Positions 16,739 through 25,420 are shown, counted from the stretch's first letter. The stretch is DNA of 64,000 nucleotides from an uncultured Clostridium sp. (GCA_900547035.1 URFM01000002.1:1-64000); one strand, 5' to 3'. Notes: a model not told the origin generated them from the sequence alone. A program made the numbers and translations.

Positions 16739-16767
16739 TTGTAAGAAGAAGTTTTTTCTGCTATGCT
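16739..16767 (+). promoter_or_regulatory. Promoter of the Thr-rich surface protein
   Basis: TTGTAA (16739-16744), 17-base spacer, TATGCT (16762-16767), about 50 bases before ATG 16818. Confidence 0.55.
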
Positions 16768-16817
16768 ATAGAAAGACTTTTTTGGACTGCCCTTATGACA
16801 CACTCAGGAGGAATTGT

Positions 16818-17951
16818 ATGAACCACCAGTCATCCTATAAAGCGCCCCGCAGCGAGCGGACCTCTTCCACCGGAAGTTCCTACACGACTCGGAGCCACAG
16901 AAATAAAAAAAAGAATCCCTACACCCGTACCAGTTGGAAGGATAATCCCATTTTGCGGAACCTTATATTTTTTGTTCTGCCATTTTTGGTGATCAACGGA
17001 CTGATTTTTTTCTTTGCCGTTTACACGCCAAAAGTAGAATTAGACGTAGGCGATACTACTGACTATAAATCTGTCGATGTGACCGTCCGAATTCACTCCC
17101 TCCTTCCCTTAAAAAATTCTTCCATTACCCTGGACTCTGCTCCTCTGGAAATGGAACGGGATGGACAAACCTACACTGCCACTCTGACTGCTAATGGCGT
17201 GGTAGAAGTTACCGCTGAAAGCATCAACGGCATGTCCAGAACCGTCTTCGAGCATGTAATGGTTCTGGATGATACCGCTCCCACAGTAGATGAGGACTAT
17301 ACTCTGAATTCCAACTTCCTTACCATTACAGTAAGCGATTCCCTCTCCGGTGTAAATTATGATGAGCTCTATGGACGGGATGAAGACGGAGAGCGGGTAG
17401 AACCCACTTCCATTGACCAGGAAACCGGTACTGTGGTATTCCCCATGAGCGGAAATACCATCACCGTACATATTGAGGACTTTGTGGGGAATGCTGCAGA
17501 ACCATCCTACTCCATCCGAATCGAAGGCCTGGAGGAGGATGCAGAAGAGAACGAAGAAGATTCTGCCGAAAACTCCGAAGACGAGGAGGACGATTCCGAA
17601 TCCACCCGTTCTACCACCGCAGCGAGGGAAACCACCCGTTCTACCACCGCAGCGAGGGAAACCACCCGCTCCACTACCGCAGCGAGGGAAACCACCCGCT
17701 CCACCACCGCAGCGAGGGAAACCACCCGCTCCACCACCGCAGCAAGGGAAACTACCGCCGCTTCTACTACCGCGGCGTCCACTACGGCAGCCTCCACTAC
17801 CGCGGCTCCTTCCACATCAGCTTCTACTACCGCCGCTTCCACTACGCAGGCCCAAGGACCAGGGGTTTCTTCCACCACCGCTTCCCAGGCGGCAGAACCT
17901 ATTTCTCCGGATAGCAGCGGACAGACAGATACCATTATTCCTTTAGACTAA
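16818..17951 (+). CDS. Membrane-anchored protein with Ig-like region and Thr-rich repeat tail
   Basis: 377 residues from ATG 16818 (AGGAGG upstream). A basic cytoplasmic start of about 50 residues is followed by one membrane helix (NLIFFVLPFLVINGLIFFF), then an extracellular beta-rich region of about 180 residues ending in TVHIEDFVGNAAEPSYSI, which resembles bacterial Ig-like modules. An acidic linker follows, then five exact copies of TRSTTAARET (17603-17752) and TAAS-type repeats. The type II topology puts the repeats outside, where a Thr/Ser/Ala-rich tail would act as an extended, possibly glycosylated stalk. No wall-sorting signal is seen. Function unknown. Confidence 0.75.
   Translation: MNHQSSYKAPRSERTSSTGSSYTTRSHRNKKKNPYTRTSWKDNPILRNLIFFVLPFLVINGLIFFFAVYTPKVELDVGDTTDYKSVDVTVRIHSLLPLKNSSITLDSAPLEMERDGQTYTATLTANGVVEVTAESINGMSRTVFEHVMVLDDTAPTVDEDYTLNSNFLTITVSDSLSGVNYDELYGRDEDGERVEPTSIDQETGTVVFPMSGNTITVHIEDFVGNAAEPSYSIRIEGLEEDAEENEEDSAENSEDEEDDSESTRSTTAARETTRSTTAARETTRSTTAARETTRSTTAARETTRSTTAARETTAASTTAASTTAASTTAAPSTSASTTAASTTQAQGPGVSSTTASQAAEPISPDSSGQTDTIIPLD
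17603..17752 (+). repeat. Five tandem 30-base repeats inside the coding region
   Basis: Each unit encodes TRSTTAARET. Units differ only at a few silent positions, so the array is recent and may vary in copy number. Confidence 0.9.
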
Positions 17952-17958
17952 AAACAAT

Positions 17959-18014
17959 AAGACCGTTTCCTCCCAGGGCAGGACTGCTGGCCTGTTAGGG
18001 AAACGGTCTTTTAC
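17959..18014. terminator. Bidirectional terminator between converging genes
   Basis: AAGACCGTTTCC pairs perfectly with GGAAACGGTCTT. TTTTACTTT follows on the plus strand, and on the minus strand TATTGTTTTTAG follows. Confidence 0.8.
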
Positions 18015-18015
18015 T

Positions 18016-18474
18016 TTAAATCTTCACTTTTACCACAATCTTTTTCACCTGGCAGGAGCCCTTGGCGCTCATCCTGCGGGGCGCGTGGGCGTCTTCCGGG
18101 GGAACGATGGCGAAATCGCCTTTTTTCATGAGAATCGCTCCGCTCTCCGGCGGCTCCTTAAAAAAGAGCAAATCTTTTTCCTCGTCATAGTCCGAGGCGG
18201 CCTCCAGGTTGGCAGCCGGTTCGTAGCCAAACAGCTCTTCCCCCTCCGCCACATACTGGATATCAAAATATTTTTTATGTCCCTCAAAAGGGCAATCCGA
18301 AGGCTCCATTGTCCGGTAGCTCTGAACGTTGGCATAGATGTTCTCCCCGTCAATGGGAACATTTCCCACCGGCAAAGCCAACAGATCCGTATTCTTCAAA
18401 AACCGGAAAGCCTTCTGAAACCGTTCCTCCAGATAGTCGTACTTGTCCGCCAGTTTCAAACTAGTTGTCAGCAT
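18016..18474 (-). CDS. YhcH/YjgK/YiaL family protein
   Basis: 152 residues from ATG 18474 (AAGGAG ten bases upstream); a much longer frame to 18792 is the shadow of the gene before it. Family landmarks: GENIYANVQSYRT, CPFEGHKKYFDIQYV and a C-terminal MKKGDFAIVPPEDAHAP. It is a cupin-like fold with conserved Glu and His metal ligands. Members have been linked to sugar-acid and sialic-acid catabolism. E. coli YiaL sits beside the dehydrogenase YiaK, and here a YiaK-like gene heads the same operon. Translation is coupled to the previous gene by a 14-base overlap. Confidence 0.85.
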   Translation of the reverse strand: MLTTSLKLADKYDYLEERFQKAFRFLKNTDLLALPVGNVPIDGENIYANVQSYRTMEPSDCPFEGHKKYFDIQYVAEGEELFGYEPAANLEAASDYDEEKDLLFFKEPPESGAILMKKGDFAIVPPEDAHAPRRMSAKGSCQVKKIVVKVKI

Positions 18475-19264
18475 CTTGCATTTCTCCTTCACCCCGGCCC
18501 TTCCCGGGTCCATTTTCCTTAAGTCCCGCCAGGACGCATATCTCATCGTAAAGGGCCCACGCCTGTTCCCTGCTGTATGCATAGAGGAGCAGGACGTCCA
18601 GCATGTAAGGCGAGGCCGAAAGCCCCAGAAGCTCTTTCGCGAAAGCCATGGCCGCCATCTCCGACAGGCAGGCAATGGTGGAGCGGTTGGAAAATGGCTT
18701 TCGCCACAGCTCCACCTTCTCAGTCCTGGTATAAATCCGGTCCGCGTTCTGTTCCTCCGCCCCGTGAAACAGCTCATGGGCCAAAAGCACATCCATCAGC
18801 CGTTCCGGCTCCAGAAGGGGACAGCCGCTTTCCTCCCTCAGAGCGCCGGCCCGGCGGACGCAGTCCGTAAACACCGTAATCTCATCCGGGCGGACAAACT
18901 GTGCGAAGAGCACCTGTCCTCCTCCTGTGGGCCTGTCCAGGGTATGGATGCGAAGTCCCATCTTCTGAGCCAGCAGACGGGGACGTTTCTCCCCGTACCG
19001 CGCTGCCAAATCTCTGGCCCACTCCCTGCCGCACCGGTTCGCCTCTTCTGTGTAGCGTCTCTTCTCCCCTTCGTCAAAGCGGCCCTCCAGGGGCTCCCGG
19101 CTGAAGGCATATCGTCCCCACTGATAATCGTCAAAACCCGCCATGGTTTCCGCCATCACCGCCAGTTCCACCTTGGGAGCCTCCGGAATCCTGTACCCGC
19201 AGGCCAGGGGCTCCCCGGCCTCAAAGAGCCCGGCCAGTTTCTTCCATGCGCCCATTCCGCTCAT
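18461..19264 (-). CDS. Putative zinc metalloprotein with HExxH motif, unknown family
   Basis: 267 residues. The clearest feature is LLAHELFHGAEE (near residue 165), a gluzincin-type HExxH zinc motif; a downstream helix with LSEMAAMAFAKELLG could provide a third Glu ligand. There is no signal peptide or membrane segment, so it is cytoplasmic. The N-terminal part is mostly helical with many charged residues. I do not recognise the family. Its place between the HyuA-like and YiaL-like genes (10 bases from one, overlapping the other) says it belongs to the catabolic operon, but whether it is a protease or a small-molecule enzyme cannot be told. Confidence 0.6.
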   Translation of the reverse strand: MSGMGAWKKLAGLFEAGEPLACGYRIPEAPKVELAVMAETMAGFDDYQWGRYAFSREPLEGRFDEGEKRRYTEEANRCGREWARDLAARYGEKRPRLLAQKMGLRIHTLDRPTGGGQVLFAQFVRPDEITVFTDCVRRAGALREESGCPLLEPERLMDVLLAHELFHGAEEQNADRIYTRTEKVELWRKPFSNRSTIACLSEMAAMAFAKELLGLSASPYMLDVLLLYAYSREQAWALYDEICVLAGLKENGPGKGRGEGEMQDADN

Positions 19265-19274
19265 ACACCGCTCC

Positions 19275-21401
19275 TTACAGACTGTTCTTTGCTCCTACGA
19301 TAATCACATCTTCCCCGGGATTGATCATCTGCATCTCCACTTCCATCAGCATCATGATCTTATCCAAATCCACAGAGCCCGCAAAGTCCATCACCCTGGC
19401 GCCGGCGCAGATATAGTAGTCCGGCCTGAGAATCGCGTCCTGCTGATAGATGGCCAGCTCCTCCCACAGACCGGAAACCACATTCCGGTAGCTTCCCGCC
19501 TTTGTGAGGACCGCCTTTCCGTCGTTTCTCTGAACCCGGATAAAGCCTTTCTTGTCCAGAATCCGGATGGGATGTTTGGACTTCCGGTCCATGCCGAACA
19601 CGAAAAAGTTCTTTGTAGCGCACTCCTTTGTGATGGCAGCCGGCTTCTCCCGAAGGTCCTCCGCCGCCAGCTCCCTGGCTTCCTCCTCGCTGCACTCCTT
19701 GAGCAGGTCCGTGGTCTTTACCTCCGTGGAGCCCAGGGCAATGGCGGTCAGCTTTGAGGTCTGCGGGTCAATTTCGATGTGCACGTCCACCGTATCCGCC
19801 GCGGCGCCGCTCTCCACCGCCTTATCGATTGCCTCGGCCTTGATGGAGCGGATATCCTCCGGCGTTGGGTTGGGAACCACCCGCTCTACCACATCTCTCA
19901 CCATAGCCAAGGCCACACCGATGGAGGATATGACCTCCGCATTGTCCGGGATGGAGTATTTTAAGCCCATCTTGTCAGAGCAGAAGCCGATCAAGGATGC
20001 CGCGCCGCCGCCTACGCCCACCAGGCTGATTTGGTCTTTCTCCAGACGGTATTTCTCCGCCAGTTCCATAATGATGGGCTGGATTTTTTCGTAGGCCCTG
20101 GTGAGAATCTGAGTGGCCACTTCCTCCACTGTCTTTCCCATATAATCCGCCAGAGGCTGCATGGCCTTACGGGCCGCGTTGGCATTTCCGTAGGCAAAAT
20201 ATTCCGGCTTAATCAGTCCCAGGACATTGGCCGCGCAGGTGTTGGTGATGGTGATGCGCTTGCCGTTTTTCAGTTCAATCGCCACATAGTCGTCCGGGTC
20301 GCCTTCCTTGGGGCTGAAGAATACCACCTTGGGCTCCACAATCTCCTCCTCCGGCGTAAATACCGCGTAATCCATTCCCGCGATATGGGCGGAACGGGGA
20401 CCTACGTCCTTCACTCCGTTCTTGTCCGCCCGGACCATGCTTCCGCCGGCCACGCCCAGAACACGCACATCCAGGCTGCTGATATAGGTCCGGTGGCCTC
20501 CTACGATAGAGTAGTCAATGGCCGGACGTCCGTCCTTAATCACGCCGATATTGGTGGTGGTGCCGCCCACCTCAAAGTACACTCCGTTGGAGGCCCGCAG
20601 GTACATCAGGCTTCCCATCACCGAGGCCGCCGGGCCGGAAAGCATGGTCAGGACCGGTCTCTTTTTCATCTCGCTGATTTCCATTACGCCGCCATCGCCT
20701 CTCATAATCATCAGCGGAACCTCTACGCCGGCGCTGCGTACGCTCTCCTCCGTGGAATTGGCGGTTCCCAGCATTTTGGGAAGGATGGAGGCGTTGATGG
20801 CCGCCGTGCGGGTGCGTCTTGTAAGTCCGTAAAGCTTGGTAATCTCGCTGGCCGCCGTAGCTTCTAACCCCATGCTCTTGGCGATGGCGCAGATGCCGTT
20901 TTCATTTTCCATATCGTCCACGCCGTAGGACTCGCTGGCCACAATCACCTGTGCTCCCTCATCCACCAGGGACTGAATTGTTCTCTTCACCAGGTCGTCC
21001 GAAAGGTTTTCATCACAGATAAAGCGGTTGTGCAGCCGGATCATTCTCCCGGAGCCCAGGTCGATGTCCTTCATATTGGTCTGCATTTTCGCCACAAATC
21101 CGCCGGGGCCTTTGGGACCTACGCCAATCACGCCCACCCGAGCCACGTCTCCCTCAATCAGGGCGTTGGTGGCCTGTGTGGTGGAATGGGCCACAAAAAT
21201 AACGTCCTTGGGGTCAATGTCATTTTCCCGCAGGCAGTTTTGAAATGCCTGCACCACTCCGGCCGCCACACCGGCCTTGTCGTCATGGGTGGTCTTCACG
21301 GAAGATTTTCCGATAATCTCATGGGTGGCATTGTCAATGGCCACAGCCTTCGTATGCGTTCCGCCTACGTCAATTCCCATCCGTACTTTTCTGTTGCTCA
21401 T
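19275..21401 (-). CDS. Hydantoinase/oxoprolinase family protein (HyuA-type)
   Basis: 708 residues from ATG 21401 (AAGGAGG upstream); the longer frame to 21461 only reads back through the permease gene. It opens MGIDVGGTHTKAVAID, the ASKHA-type nucleotide-binding phosphate loop, and has VAHSTTQATNALIEGDVARVG, LSGPAASVMG and EVGGTTTNIGV. This is the ATP-binding subunit of N-methylhydantoinase, 5-oxoprolinase and acetone-carboxylase-type enzymes. The usual HyuB partner is not in the operon, which is unusual. It probably activates a cyclic amide or a ketone with ATP; the substrate is unknown. Confidence 0.85.
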   Translation of the reverse strand: MSNRKVRMGIDVGGTHTKAVAIDNATHEIIGKSSVKTTHDDKAGVAAGVVQAFQNCLRENDIDPKDVIFVAHSTTQATNALIEGDVARVGVIGVGPKGPGGFVAKMQTNMKDIDLGSGRMIRLHNRFICDENLSDDLVKRTIQSLVDEGAQVIVASESYGVDDMENENGICAIAKSMGLEATAASEITKLYGLTRRTRTAAINASILPKMLGTANSTEESVRSAGVEVPLMIMRGDGGVMEISEMKKRPVLTMLSGPAASVMGSLMYLRASNGVYFEVGGTTTNIGVIKDGRPAIDYSIVGGHRTYISSLDVRVLGVAGGSMVRADKNGVKDVGPRSAHIAGMDYAVFTPEEEIVEPKVVFFSPKEGDPDDYVAIELKNGKRITITNTCAANVLGLIKPEYFAYGNANAARKAMQPLADYMGKTVEEVATQILTRAYEKIQPIIMELAEKYRLEKDQISLVGVGGGAASLIGFCSDKMGLKYSIPDNAEVISSIGVALAMVRDVVERVVPNPTPEDIRSIKAEAIDKAVESGAAADTVDVHIEIDPQTSKLTAIALGSTEVKTTDLLKECSEEEARELAAEDLREKPAAITKECATKNFFVFGMDRKSKHPIRILDKKGFIRVQRNDGKAVLTKAGSYRNVVSGLWEELAIYQQDAILRPDYYICAGARVMDFAGSVDLDKIMMLMEVEMQMINPGEDVIIVGAKNSL

Positions 21402-21414
21402 TTCCAGCGCCTCC

Positions 21415-22767
21415 TTAACCAAACATAAAATAGGTAACTGCCTGCATGAGAGCGCACACAATCCAGGCCACCGGCAGGGTCTGCTTCATGTGTTCTCTCG
21501 TTGAAACCTTCGCGTATCCCACGCCCCAGGCAATCCAGCTCTGGGTCATACAGATGGAAACATTCATCGTGATGGACGGAACCACCAGCAGTCCATACAG
21601 ATAGGGGGTGGAAAATCCAATTCCTTTGAGGATTCCCAGGGTAGCCGCCCCGCAGCCGAAGAGAGTAAAGGGACCTCTGAACAATCCCAGGGGAGCCAGC
21701 AGGGCGAAGGCAATGCTGATGACCAGGGTATTGTTGGGAATTACATTTCCAAGGAGAGCGTTAAAATAGGGTACGCACAGTTCAGCGGCCTTATTGAACA
21801 TGGGAATCATTAGAAGGAATCCTACCAGAGGGGCGGTATCCACCACGCCGTCATAAAAATCCTTGTTCATGACCCGGCAGGCGACGCGGAAGGATTTTAA
21901 CTTTCCACAGACCGCCAGGGCGTAAAAGCTTCCGATGGTAAATCCCAGGATGATGGGGATTTTAAACACGACCAGCAGGACCACCGGAAGAACCGGCGCA
22001 ATCAGCGCGGGGGAGGGTACATATCCCGGCCTTGCCCTGCGCTCCGCAGAAGCGTGCCAGGCGTGAACCACTTTCTTTTTCCTGAGGGAAAAGGCGCACA
22101 TGGCGATTACCATTACAAGCTGCACCACAAGTCCCGTCATGGCCCACCTTAAACGGGCCGGGTCATCATAGGTAATCATCTGCTTTCCATCGCTGTCCAG
22201 GAAAAATGCCAGAAACTGTCCGGTCAGAACCGGGTTTAAGTACATGCCCGCCCCGACGCTCATCATAAAAGAGCCAATGGCAAGAGGCTTGGGGATGCCA
22301 AGGCTCATCAGAATCGGAAGGATGATAACTCCGATTGCCACCACCGCTCCGGCGCCGAACAAGGTAGAGAAAATGGCCGTGGTCACAATGGAGAGAAGTA
22401 CGCAGATGATGACCGGCTTGTCTCCGCCCAGTTCTACGGTCTTGCGAATCAATGTGTCCGCAATCCCTGTTGCCAGAAGCACTCTTCCGAACCATGCGCC
22501 GAATACCACATTCACCAGCACATTTCCCCAGCCCTCCGGTCCGGACTGAAATACGTTTGTAATGGCATCCACAACGCTGATGTCCGTAACCCCGGGATAC
22601 GAGGCGATGAACTCCGGATTGGTGGCAAAGGTATTTCCGATTAAGGGCAGAGCAGTCCAGATGATGCCCATAATCAGCATACCCATCATCAGGTTGCCGC
22701 CGCGCACCGCGTAGACTGCCAGGCCGGCGAAGGATACGAGAAGAAGAATACCAATTATATATTCCAT
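21415..22767 (-). CDS. Multi-pass permease of the operon (ion-transporter type)
   Basis: 450 residues and about 11-12 membrane helices. Paired regions with glycine-rich turns (STLFGAGAVVAIGVIILPILMSLGIP and, near the C-terminus, GLFRGPFTLFGCGAATLG) suggest the inverted-repeat architecture of the ion transporter superfamily (GntP/CitMHS/dicarboxylate type). It is likely to import the organic acid or amide degraded by the operon. It ends 13 bases before the HyuA-type start. Confidence 0.7.
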   Translation of the reverse strand: MEYIIGILLLVSFAGLAVYAVRGGNLMMGMLIMGIIWTALPLIGNTFATNPEFIASYPGVTDISVVDAITNVFQSGPEGWGNVLVNVVFGAWFGRVLLATGIADTLIRKTVELGGDKPVIICVLLSIVTTAIFSTLFGAGAVVAIGVIILPILMSLGIPKPLAIGSFMMSVGAGMYLNPVLTGQFLAFFLDSDGKQMITYDDPARLRWAMTGLVVQLVMVIAMCAFSLRKKKVVHAWHASAERRARPGYVPSPALIAPVLPVVLLVVFKIPIILGFTIGSFYALAVCGKLKSFRVACRVMNKDFYDGVVDTAPLVGFLLMIPMFNKAAELCVPYFNALLGNVIPNNTLVISIAFALLAPLGLFRGPFTLFGCGAATLGILKGIGFSTPYLYGLLVVPSITMNVSICMTQSWIAWGVGYAKVSTREHMKQTLPVAWIVCALMQAVTYFMFG

Positions 22768-22798
22768 GATGACCCCTCCTTTTGCTTCAGGATTTTCT

Positions 22799-23800
22799 TT
22801 ACATCTTTAAAACGGATTCCCACACCTCTTCCACTACGGGAATGCCTTTTTCCTTGTTTTCGCGGATATTTTTAAGCTCCAGCTCGCCCGGATAGTAGAC
22901 CTCTCCAGTCTCCTCCACCGGCTGAGAGGACTTCACATCCGCGAGAATCTCGTCTACAATCGCGTCCGTCTCCTCCGTGGTGTTAAACTTAGACGGGTCA
23001 ATGGCAATCATAATCTGGGTCAAGCCTACCTCGTCGCCGAAGGTTCCAATCTTGCTGACGGAATTTCCATTGGTCAGTACGGTGGCAATCAGATCGAGAA
23101 CGATGGAGAGTCCGCTTCCTTTCCAATATCCCATAGGCAGCACCCGCCAGGTTTTTTCAATCTCCGCCGGGTCCGTGGTCAGGTTGCCCTTGGTGTCGTA
23201 GCCGCCGGGAACGGGAAGCTGCCTTCCGTTTAAGCGGCAGTCTTCAATCTTTCCGTAGGAGAACTGGGATACCGCGCAGTCAATCATGGCGTGCTCCCCG
23301 TTGGACCTGGGTACCGCCATAATCAGAGGATTGTTTCCAATTTTGCGGTTTAATCCTCCCCAGGCAGGCATGTTCGGCATGGTATTGGACCAGCAGATTC
23401 CGATGCAGCCATTGTCTGCTGCCAGCCACCCGTAGGTGCCGCCCCGCATCCAGTGATTATTGTTTCCAAGGGCCACGCAGCCGATTCCATACTCCTTTGC
23501 CAGCTCACAGGCCCGATCCATGGCTCTTTTGGCGTTTAAGGGTCCGAATCCCCGGTGGCCGTCCCAGCGTTCCATAGCCCCCATCTTCATCTCGCAGGTA
23601 GCACGGGCGTTGGGGTCAATCTCTCCCTTCTCCAGGTAGCTTACCACCCTGGGGAAACGGTTCAGGCCATGGGAATACACTCCCGCCAGACTGTTCTGAG
23701 CGAAAATCACCGCCGCGTTTTTCGCATCCTCCGGGCTGAATCCCTTCTTCGCCAGAACCCGCTCAAATTCCTTTGCCATCACATCGTACTGAACTCTCAT
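22799..23800 (-). CDS. Malate/L-lactate dehydrogenase family oxidoreductase, YiaK-like
   Basis: 333 residues from ATG 23800 (GGAAG upstream); the frame continues to 23920 without a plausible start. This is the LDH2/MDH2 NAD(P)-dependent family, not Rossmann type. Landmarks: SHGLNRFPR (catalytic His), GNNNHWMRGGTYG, and WSNTMPNMPAWGG...IGNNPL, the motif of 2,3-diketo-L-gulonate reductase (YiaK). First structural gene of the operon. The presence of a YiaL-like protein in the same operon supports a sugar-acid substrate, but ureidoglycolate-type dehydrogenases belong to the same family, so the substrate remains open. Confidence 0.88.
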   Translation of the reverse strand: MRVQYDVMAKEFERVLAKKGFSPEDAKNAAVIFAQNSLAGVYSHGLNRFPRVVSYLEKGEIDPNARATCEMKMGAMERWDGHRGFGPLNAKRAMDRACELAKEYGIGCVALGNNNHWMRGGTYGWLAADNGCIGICWSNTMPNMPAWGGLNRKIGNNPLIMAVPRSNGEHAMIDCAVSQFSYGKIEDCRLNGRQLPVPGGYDTKGNLTTDPAEIEKTWRVLPMGYWKGSGLSIVLDLIATVLTNGNSVSKIGTFGDEVGLTQIMIAIDPSKFNTTEETDAIVDEILADVKSSQPVEETGEVYYPGELELKNIRENKEKGIPVVEEVWESVLKM

Positions 23801-23845
23801 TTTGCGTCTTCCTTTCTTTTTATGAAAATATTTTGCAAGATTTAT

Positions 23846-23857
23846 AAAAGCGCTTTC
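23846..23857. promoter_or_regulatory. Operator O1 at the YiaK-like promoter
   Basis: The palindrome AAAGCGCTTT (23847-23856) lies about 12 bases downstream of the -10 box. It is a LacI-family type site with a central CG. A CcpA cre site would look similar (12 of 14 consensus positions). Confidence 0.6.
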
Positions 23858-23867
23858 CTTGATTCTC

Positions 23868-23895
23868 ATTATAGTATTATCGCCATAAAAGTCAA
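23868..23895 (-). promoter_or_regulatory. Promoter of the YiaK-like operon
   Basis: Minus strand TTGACT (23890-23895), 16-base spacer, TATAAT (23868-23873). Confidence 0.7.
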
Positions 23896-23991
23896 CATTT
23901 ACTTGTATATTTGAATTCAACTTTGTCGTTTTGCAAAAATTATCCCTATGCTTTTTGTGGATTTTTCACATATTATTTTTTCAAAAATTAT

Positions 23992-24003
23992 GAAAGCGCT
24001 TTT
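23992..24003. promoter_or_regulatory. Operator O2 upstream of the YiaK-like promoter
   Basis: A second AAAGCGCTTT (23993-24002), 146 bases centre to centre from O1. This is close to 14 helical turns, suited to looping by a tetrameric repressor. Confidence 0.55.
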
Positions 24004-24037
24004 CTTTTTCCAATACAACTTTCAGACATTCGGAAAA

Positions 24038-24097
24038 GAGACAGTCCGGCAGAGGATTCGGACTTTTTAAGGACCGAATTCTCTGCCGGACTGTCTC
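24038..24097. terminator. Long hairpin after the LacI regulator gene
   Basis: GAGACAGTCCGGCAGAG pairs with CTCTGCCGGACTGTCTC, extended by ATTCGG/CCGAAT with one bulged base. T-rich sequence flanks it on both sides. It insulates the regulator from the operon. The 24105-24260 stretch shows nothing else. Confidence 0.7.
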
Positions 24098-24260
24098 TTC
24101 CTTTTTGTTCCTCTTATTTCAGGGTGTTCTCACCAATTGCCTACAACATGATTGGGTTAAATCAGGTTCTTCCCTTATTTGAATAATTTCGAAGAAACTG
24201 ACGTTAAAGTTCCATTATCGGCCGAGACGATCTATTTCCCAATAGTCCCCTCACGCCCCT

Positions 24261-25250
24261 TTAAGTTGTCTGCCCCTGTACCAGCTCTGGCTGAATGGTG
24301 CAGGAAGAATAGGCATCCGTTTTTTCAATCAGGCTGGTTAGAAGCTGAACGCTCAGCATAGCTACCAGCTCCGGCTTATTATCAATGGTGGTCAGCTGGG
24401 GTTCACAGATTCTGGCATATTCCGAATTGTTATAACCAGTTACCGCAACATCCTCAGGAACCCGGATTCCAGCTCTTAAGAGAGCCTTCACTGCCCCCAC
24501 GGCCGTAATATCTTCACCGCAGACCAGAGCAGTGAATGTCTTTTTGTTCCGGAGCAGTTTCTCAACTGCCCGCATTCCTCCCTCAAGGCTCATCTCCGTT
24601 TCCAGCACATGGCGTTTTGTGGCTTCCAGCCCCTCCTGCCGCATACCGCTCAAAAAGCCCTGGCACTTCAGATTGGCGCTGACCGTATCCAAATCTTTCA
24701 GATAGTAAATTTCCCGGTGTCCCCTCTCCGCCAGATGTCTGACCGCAAGAGACACCCCATACTGATCGTCCACCAACACCGAGTAGGAATTGGGCAAGTC
24801 CAGCCTTCCGTTTGCCAGCACCAGAGGGGTGGTCCTCAGAAGCGCTTCAATCTCCGGTGTCCTGCAAAGGGTATTAAAAATCGATCCTACCAGAACCAAT
24901 CCGTCCACTTTTTTCTCTACAACGGCCCGCAAATACTTCTCTGTTTCCGCCAGCTCTCCTCCCGTATTGCACAGCGTCACCTCATATCCCCGGCGGCTGA
25001 ACTCCCGTTCAATGGTATAGGCTGTTCTGGCGTAATGAGGAACCCGGATATCCACCGTCAGCACCGCCACCGTCCGCATGGATTTACTCACCAGTCCACG
25101 GGCGATAGCACTAGGGGTGTAATTGTGCTTCCGCAGGATTTCCATTACGTTCTTTCTTGTATTTTCATTCACATTTCCCTTGTTGTTCAGGACGCGGGAT
25201 ACCGTAGAAATCGAGACTCCCGCTTCTTTTGCGATATCGTAAATGTTCAT
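24261..25250 (-). CDS. LacI family transcriptional regulator of the YiaK-like operon
   Basis: 329 residues. The N-terminal HTH MNIYDIAKEAGVSISTVSRV and hinge helix (SAIARGLVSK) are classical; a periplasmic-binding-like sensor domain follows (about 60-329) with SYSVLVDDQYGVSLAVRHL. It probably represses the downstream operon until a sugar-acid-like inducer binds. A GAAAGTGCTTTC site just after its own -10 suggests autoregulation. Confidence 0.9.
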   Translation of the reverse strand: MNIYDIAKEAGVSISTVSRVLNNKGNVNENTRKNVMEILRKHNYTPSAIARGLVSKSMRTVAVLTVDIRVPHYARTAYTIEREFSRRGYEVTLCNTGGELAETEKYLRAVVEKKVDGLVLVGSIFNTLCRTPEIEALLRTTPLVLANGRLDLPNSYSVLVDDQYGVSLAVRHLAERGHREIYYLKDLDTVSANLKCQGFLSGMRQEGLEATKRHVLETEMSLEGGMRAVEKLLRNKKTFTALVCGEDITAVGAVKALLRAGIRVPEDVAVTGYNNSEYARICEPQLTTIDNKPELVAMLSVQLLTSLIEKTDAYSSCTIQPELVQGQTT

Positions 25251-25287
25251 TCTCGTCCTCTTTTCATCTTAAAAAGCAGCTTTTCAT

Positions 25288-25299
25288 GAAAGTGCTTTC
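25288..25299. promoter_or_regulatory. Operator O3 at the LacI regulator promoter
   Basis: GAAAGTGCTTTC, one change from O1 and O2, placed a few bases after the -10 box, consistent with autorepression. Confidence 0.5.
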
Positions 25300-25303
25300 T
25301 TAA

Positions 25304-25333
25304 AGGATAAGACATTCGCTTTCTGGTTGTCAA
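25304..25333 (-). promoter_or_regulatory. Promoter of the LacI regulator
   Basis: Minus strand TTGACA (25328-25333), 18-base spacer, TATCCT (25304-25309). Confidence 0.6.
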
Positions 25334-25367
25334 GGGAATTTTTATAAGCACTGGCAGCGAGCAAAAA

Positions 25368-25420
25368 GAGCGCTGCCCCCATCCGAAAATCCCACGACTT
25401 CCGCCGGTCCGGCAGCGCTC
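25368..25420 (-). terminator. glgB terminator
   Basis: GAGCGCTGCC pairs with GGCAGCGCTC; TTTTTGC follows on the minus strand. Confidence 0.8.

Noticed and set aside
18475..18792. N-terminal extension of the YiaL-like protein (106 residues)
   Set aside because: It is the out-of-frame shadow of the HExxH gene, rich in Arg, Trp and Pro.
23846..24003. Simple assignment of AAAGCGCTTT sites to CcpA
   Set aside because: They match cre at about 12 of 14 positions, but the repeated pattern at the regulator's own promoter favours the local LacI protein. Kept as an alternative only.
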